Below are positions 60,264 to 64,000 of a DNA stretch of 64,000 nt, one piece after another. The notes under the pieces were generated by a model. The model was not told the origin of the DNA, did no database searches, and saw only the letters and a list, made by a program, of their open reading frames with translations. A program made the position numbers and the translations under genes. Position 1 is the first letter of the stretch, and every line of letters starts with the position of its first letter. The DNA is from CAWELS01 sp964468205 (GTDB lineage Bacteria > Acidobacteriota > Terriglobia > Bryobacterales > Bryobacteraceae), in contig CAYXVG010000016.1 in assembly GCA_964468205.1 (NCBI GenBank), positions 56,085 to 120,084 of the forward strand, written 5' to 3'.

Positions 60264-60381
60264 CCTTGCGGGTGTAAGCGGTGCGGATGTCTCGGGGGAG
60301 GTGACCGCCTGCAAGGCGCCTGCGGATCGGTTCACGGGGCGGGTCGGAAGCCTAGCCGCGGAAGGCTAAACCGCCCGTCCC
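60264..60381. ncRNA. Candidate structured RNA between nagA and ilvE
   Basis: Two stable stems lie in tandem. CCTTGC (60264-60269) pairs with GCAAGG (60311-60316), enclosing GCGGT with ACCGC. Then GGGGCGGGT (60336-60344) pairs with GCCCGTCCC (60373-60381), enclosing AGCCT with AGGCT. No coding frame fits. I could not match tRNA, 6S, SRP, tmRNA or a riboswitch. On the minus strand it lies between the ilvE stop and the nagA start, so a leader or terminator role is possible. Confidence 0.35.
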
Positions 60382-60407
60382 TCGAATTCTCCGCTCTTCT
60401 ATTTTTT

Positions 60408-61349
60408 CTACTTCTCGACCGCTTCGGAAGCCGGGACGGGTGTCAGCCAGCCGTAACGGTCTTCCTCGGTTCCGTCAAGGATGTTAAAGAAGACTTCCTG
60501 CAAGCGTTCGGTCACCGGGCCGCGGCGGCCCTCACCGATGGTGATCCGGTCAATGGAGCGGACGGGGGTGATCTCGGCGGCGGTTCCAGTGAAGAAGACT
60601 TCGTCGGCGATGTAGAGCATTTCCCGGGGAACCAGCGATTCAATCACCGGCATGTCGAGATCCTCGCAAAGCTGCATCACCGAGGCGCGCGTGATGCCCG
60701 GGAGTACGGAATTGCCGAGCGGCGGCGTATAGATCTTGCCATCGCGAACCACGAAGATGTTCTCACCGGAGCCTTCACTCACGTAGCCGGCCGCGTCCAG
60801 GGCGATACCCTCTTCGTAGCCGTTAACGTTGGCCTCCATGCGAATAAGCTGTGAGTTGAGGTAGTTGCCCCCCGCCTTGGACAGCGCTGGCATCGTGTTG
60901 GGCGCCATTCGCATCCAGCTTGAGACACAAACGTCGACACCTTTCGCGAGCGCCTCCTCGCCGAGGTATTGTCCCCACTCCCAGCAGGCGATGTAGACCT
61001 CGATGGGATTGCGGCGGGCATCCACGCCCATGGTACCGTAGCCGCGAAACGCTACCGGCCGGATGTAGCAGGAGCTGAGACGATTGACGCGCACAAGCTC
61101 TACCATGGCATTAGCGAGCTCGTCGAGGGTGAAACCGAGGTCCTCCATCCGGTAGATCTTCGCCGAATCGAACATGCGGCGGACGTGTTCCTTGAGGCGG
61201 AAGATCGCGGGTCCGGAAGGGGTCTGATAGCAGCGGATCCCCTCGAAAACCGAACTGCCGTAGCTGACAACATGGGACAAGACGTGAATTTTCGCCTCGT
61301 GCCAATCGATGAATCGGCCGTTATGCCATATTTTTTCCGTGGGCGTCAT
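60408..61349 (-). CDS. ilvE: Branched-chain amino acid aminotransferase
   Basis: The 313-residue protein starts MTPTEKIWHNGRFIDWHEAKIHVLSHVVSYGSSVFEGIR, the standard fold IV PLP aminotransferase opening. SKAGGNYLNSQLIRMEANVNGYEEGIALDAAGYVSEGSGENIFVV holds the PLP lysine and cofactor loops. GNSVLPGITRASVMQLCEDL and FFTGTAAEITPVRSID complete the family marks. It makes leucine, isoleucine and valine from keto acids and glutamate in the cytoplasm. Divergent from the M48 gene. Confidence 0.95.
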   Translation of the reverse strand: MTPTEKIWHNGRFIDWHEAKIHVLSHVVSYGSSVFEGIRCYQTPSGPAIFRLKEHVRRMFDSAKIYRMEDLGFTLDELANAMVELVRVNRLSSCYIRPVAFRGYGTMGVDARRNPIEVYIACWEWGQYLGEEALAKGVDVCVSSWMRMAPNTMPALSKAGGNYLNSQLIRMEANVNGYEEGIALDAAGYVSEGSGENIFVVRDGKIYTPPLGNSVLPGITRASVMQLCEDLDMPVIESLVPREMLYIADEVFFTGTAAEITPVRSIDRITIGEGRRGPVTERLQEVFFNILDGTEEDRYGWLTPVPASEAVEK

Positions 61350-61462
61350 TTCGATATTATAGCCCAGGGGATTCAGCGCAACGCATAATGTATGTTGTGT
61401 TTAAGGCCGCGCAACTGCTCCGTCCGCGCCGGCGTCAGAATATGGAGAGGAGGGTTCCCAGA

Positions 61463-62848
61463 ATGGTAGGAGTGACATTACGGAGGTGCTGCGCCCTGCT
61501 GTTGCTGGCATCGCTGGCGGCGGGAGGCTTGTTGGCACAGAACAAGCCAAAGCCTGGCTTCAACATGTTTTCCAAGGAGCAGGACGTCGAGATCGGCAAA
61601 CAGGGTTCCGAGGAGATTGAGAAACAGGTGAAGCTGGTAACCGACAAGCGTGTCAATGACTACGTCCAGCGAATCGGCCAGTGCCTGGCGTCCCAGCCCG
61701 AAGCAGATAACTATCCCTACAGCTTCAAAGTAGTTTGGGATGAAAGCATAAATGCCTTTGCGCTGCCGGGCGGACCGACGTACGTTCACACCGGACTAAT
61801 ACTCGCCGCGGACAACGAAGCCCAGCTAGCGGGCGTCATGGGCCACGAAATCGCGCACGTCGCCCTACGGCATGGCACGAATCAAGCGTCCAAGGCGAAC
61901 CTGTTCCAGCTCGGAGCCATCCTCGGGGGGAGCATGGCGGGAAGCGGGATCGGCGGCCAACTGGCGCAACTCGGCATTGGCTTCGGCGCGAACTCCGTGC
62001 TGCTGAAGTTTTCGCGCGGAGCCGAGAAACAGGCGGACATTCTGGGAGCGTACATGATGTCCGGCTGCGGCTACAATCCGCTCGAAGCGGCCCGCTTTTT
62101 CGAGAAACTCCAGGCTGAAACAGGGGATCGCGGCAAGCTGGAACAGTTCTTCTCCTCGCACCCGAATCCGGGGAACCGGACGGAGCGTATCGAGGAGGAG
62201 ATCCCCCACATGCCGCAGCGGGAGTACACCGCCGACTCCGGACAGCTTGAACGCATCAAGGCAATCCTCCGCGGCTCACAGCCTCCGCCGGAGCCCGACT
62301 CCCAGCCTAAAGCCGGAACCGCGGCCCCGTCCGTTGAACAGCCCGGAGCGCCGGCGCCGGTGTCATCCCAGCAGCAGAACTATCAGGGCAGGGCATTCGC
62401 GTTGGCCTATCCGAGGAACTGGAAGGTTTTGGGGGATGACGGACAGGGTTCGGTGACGTTCGCCCCCGAAGACGGCCTGGTTCAAAGCCAAGGAGGAAAT
62501 GCCATCGCCCGGGGAATCGTCGTCAGCATGAGGCCAGCAAACCGTGGGCAACGGACCGATCTGTCGCGGGACACGCAAAGTCTGATTCAGCAGTTGAAGC
62601 AGTCGAATCCGTCGATGCAGCAGTCAAGACGTGGCGCCCGGCGGGTCCAGATAGATGGCAGTGAGGGGTTGATCACGACGCTGTACTCGGAGTCCCCCTT
62701 CGCGGGCCAGACGGAAATCGACATGCTGGTCACCGTGGCCCGGCCGAACGGCCTCTACTACATGGTCTTCATTGCCCCCAGGCAGGAGTTCCGGCAGTAC
62801 CAGAAGACCTTCGAGTCAATTCTTACATCTATTAGGTTTAGTAATTGA
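61463..62848 (+). CDS. M48-family metalloprotease, exported
   Basis: ATG at 61463 has GGAGGG eight bases upstream and gives 461 residues; two ATGs further up lack such a site. After a signal peptide (CCALLLLASLAAGGLLA), the M48 core has GGPTYVHTGLILAADNEAQLAGVMGHEIAHVALRHG with zinc HEIAH at 128-132. The third ligand lies in RGAEKQADILGAYMM. FSSHPNPGNRTERI is the usual end of BepA/LoiP-like proteases. A proline-rich linker leads to an extra C-terminal domain (about 310-461). It likely handles outer-membrane protein quality. Its TGA overlaps the next TTG. Confidence 0.92.
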   Translation: MVGVTLRRCCALLLLASLAAGGLLAQNKPKPGFNMFSKEQDVEIGKQGSEEIEKQVKLVTDKRVNDYVQRIGQCLASQPEADNYPYSFKVVWDESINAFALPGGPTYVHTGLILAADNEAQLAGVMGHEIAHVALRHGTNQASKANLFQLGAILGGSMAGSGIGGQLAQLGIGFGANSVLLKFSRGAEKQADILGAYMMSGCGYNPLEAARFFEKLQAETGDRGKLEQFFSSHPNPGNRTERIEEEIPHMPQREYTADSGQLERIKAILRGSQPPPEPDSQPKAGTAAPSVEQPGAPAPVSSQQQNYQGRAFALAYPRNWKVLGDDGQGSVTFAPEDGLVQSQGGNAIARGIVVSMRPANRGQRTDLSRDTQSLIQQLKQSNPSMQQSRRGARRVQIDGSEGLITTLYSESPFAGQTEIDMLVTVARPNGLYYMVFIAPRQEFRQYQKTFESILTSIRFSN

Positions 62849-63477
62849 ATATCAACGGCTTATACGACGCCATACTGTTCGATTTCGATGGCGTCATCAT
62901 GGATACCGAACCGATTCATTTCGATTGCTGGAAGGAGGTGCTGCGTCCCTTCAGGATCGACATGGATTGGGAGCGGGACTACTCCGCGATTGTCGGCGTC
63001 GCGGATCGTGTGATGATCGAATACTTCGCGGCTCGTGCTGAGCCCCCCGTGGACGCAGCGCGGCTTTGGGAGTGCTATGCCAGCAAGAACAGGCTGTTCG
63101 TCGAACGTCTAATCAAGGACCCGCCAGTGCCCTCTGCCACGCGCCGTCTGCTGCAGAGTCTGTATGTCAAGCTACCGCTTGCGATTGTCTCGTCGAGCGG
63201 AAAGACCGAAATTATGGCGTTACTTGAAGCGGCTTGCCTGACACAGTACTTTAAGACGATCATCTGCCGGGAGGACGTCGAGCGGCCGAAGCCGGATTCT
63301 GAACCATACCGCAAAGCAGCGGCAATGCTCGGGGCGTCAAATCCGCTCGTGGTAGAAGATTCCATAGCTGGTATCGAAAGCGGCACGGCGGCGGGTTTCG
63401 ATGTTCTTTGGGTTGCCAGCCCGGAAGAGGTAGCCGAGGCAGTGACTGAGAAACTGAACAACGCGTTGGCTCAATAA
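62845..63477 (+). CDS. HAD-family sugar phosphatase/phosphoglucomutase-like
   Basis: TTG at 62845 overlaps the previous stop as TTGA. The 210-residue product has ILFDFDGVIMDTEPIHFDCW with the nucleophilic Asp, IVSSSGKTEI (motif II Ser), KPDSEPYRKAAAMLG (motif III Lys) and VVEDSIAGIESGTAAGF (motif IV). A helical cap of about 65 residues follows motif I. The arrangement fits beta-phosphoglucomutase-like phosphatases with a small sugar phosphate substrate. It is translationally coupled to the M48 gene, though no functional link is clear. Confidence 0.88.
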   Translation: MNINGLYDAILFDFDGVIMDTEPIHFDCWKEVLRPFRIDMDWERDYSAIVGVADRVMIEYFAARAEPPVDAARLWECYASKNRLFVERLIKDPPVPSATRRLLQSLYVKLPLAIVSSSGKTEIMALLEAACLTQYFKTIICREDVERPKPDSEPYRKAAAMLGASNPLVVEDSIAGIESGTAAGFDVLWVASPEEVAEAVTEKLNNALAQ

Positions 63478-63537
63478 CGTCTGGGAAGGTTTTTGTCGCC
63501 ATGCGGCGAAGGTGCTGATTGAACATCCGATAATATA

Positions 63538-63903
63538 TATTTGTGGCATGAGGTCCCAGCGTATATAGCCAGCAATCAGCCCGAAGATCTTGGTTACACC
63601 AGATCTGAGGCTGTCACCGTGTTCGGGCAGTACCTGGCAGCTCTCCGCAGCCTTCGCGCCGACAAGGCTGTTGACGAAATCCTAAAAGCCGCGCATTCTG
63701 TTATCAGGAGCGAGTTCGATCGAGTACAACTTCAACCCGCAAGACACCAGCGATCTGGAGCTCGTGGATCCGAGCATCCCGAAGAAGTTCAAGGCGTTCC
63801 AGCGAGACGAACGCCGGAGGCGCGCGGCGGAGATAGAGAAGCAGGCACCGGTACCTCAGCCGACGAAGGCGAAGGCCCCGCACGGCTCCGCCAGCGACTA
63901 GTT
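63538..63903 (+). pseudogene. Broken coding remnant, family not recognised
   Basis: One frame reads WHEVPAYIASNQPEDLGYTR and later VDEILKAAHSVIRSEFD with codon use like real genes, but it has only a TTG as start. From about 63715 a second frame reads SSIEYNFNPQDTSDLELVD and continues to a stop at 63903 with a Lys/Arg-rich tail. The two halves probably belong to one or two decayed genes. The last 97 bases of the window show nothing definite. Confidence 0.3.
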
Positions 63904-64000
63904 CAACCCTCCCGCGCCGATCTCGACGGCGCGATGGCCGGGGCACGCGAGCCCAGTACAAACCCCGGAACCAAACCATCTGGATCAACCAGGATGCCCA

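Noticed and set aside
60317..60395. Possible tRNA or tRNA-Sec with GCGGA/TCCGC ends
   Set aside because: No anticodon arm or TTCRA T-loop with a matching stem can be drawn.
1..64000. CRISPR arrays, rRNA operons, prophage structural genes
   Set aside because: No regularly spaced short repeats, rRNA-like segments or phage proteins were seen on either strand.

Overview
The window looks like a high-GC chromosomal piece of an Acidobacteriota member close to the Bryobacterales/Solibacter group. The basis is the TIGR03437-type secreted protein at 12977-14632, CRTAC1/UnbV repeat proteins, many CxPSR sulfatases, Tat-exported TIM-barrel isomerases and the M61, S9 and TgpA-like hydrolases. This placement is inferred from gene content; no rRNA or tRNA gene was found.

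Layout. 1-12 kb: the 5' part of a secreted GH95 fucosidase, a glucarate-dehydratase-like enolase, a minus-strand run of a 47-residue membrane peptide, rph and rdgB behind a Pgi/SIS-like gene, a TgpA-like transglutaminase and a DPP4-type peptidase. 12-17.5 kb: an Fe-S-type flavoprotein, the TIGR03437 protein, two exported sugar isomerase/epimerase homologues and a RidA homologue lacking the usual arginine. 17.8-27.8 kb: a tightly coupled operon of exported redox and propeller proteins (HZS-alpha-like cytochrome, CRTAC1 protein, ten-heme c554/YVTN/MauG fusion, propeller protein, two orphan Leu/Ile/Val-type binding proteins). 28-39 kb: aldehyde dehydrogenase with DUF779, an M61 protease, DAHP synthase, a B12 diol dehydratase with fused large and medium subunits plus its small subunit, a sulfatase and gene debris. 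39-48 kb: URO-D-type protein, GH28, galT-yraN-methyltransferase, sulfatase, ABM protein and Fe-alcohol dehydrogenase, then a deiodinase-like gene with an in-frame UGA and a SECIS-like hairpin. 48-54.8 kb: a 2005-bp direct repeat flanks a 2.25-kb insert with an IS630 remnant and a cysteine-rich secreted peptide. 54.8-64 kb: a sigma-54 two-component system facing a DUF4168 gene with a -24/-12 promoter, then lpxL-like, nagA, ilvE, an M48 peptidase and a HAD phosphatase.

How genes may work together. GH95, GH28 and three sulfatases suggest breakdown of sulfated or pectic polysaccharides. Fucose or rhamnose breakdown yields lactaldehyde and 1,2-propanediol; an Fe-alcohol dehydrogenase, B12 diol dehydratase and aldehyde dehydrogenase in the window could process these, although they are not in one operon. 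The ten-heme operon is the best candidate for an undescribed multi-gene system. The UGA-containing deiodinase homologue is the best single-gene discovery, because standard gene calling would split it in two.
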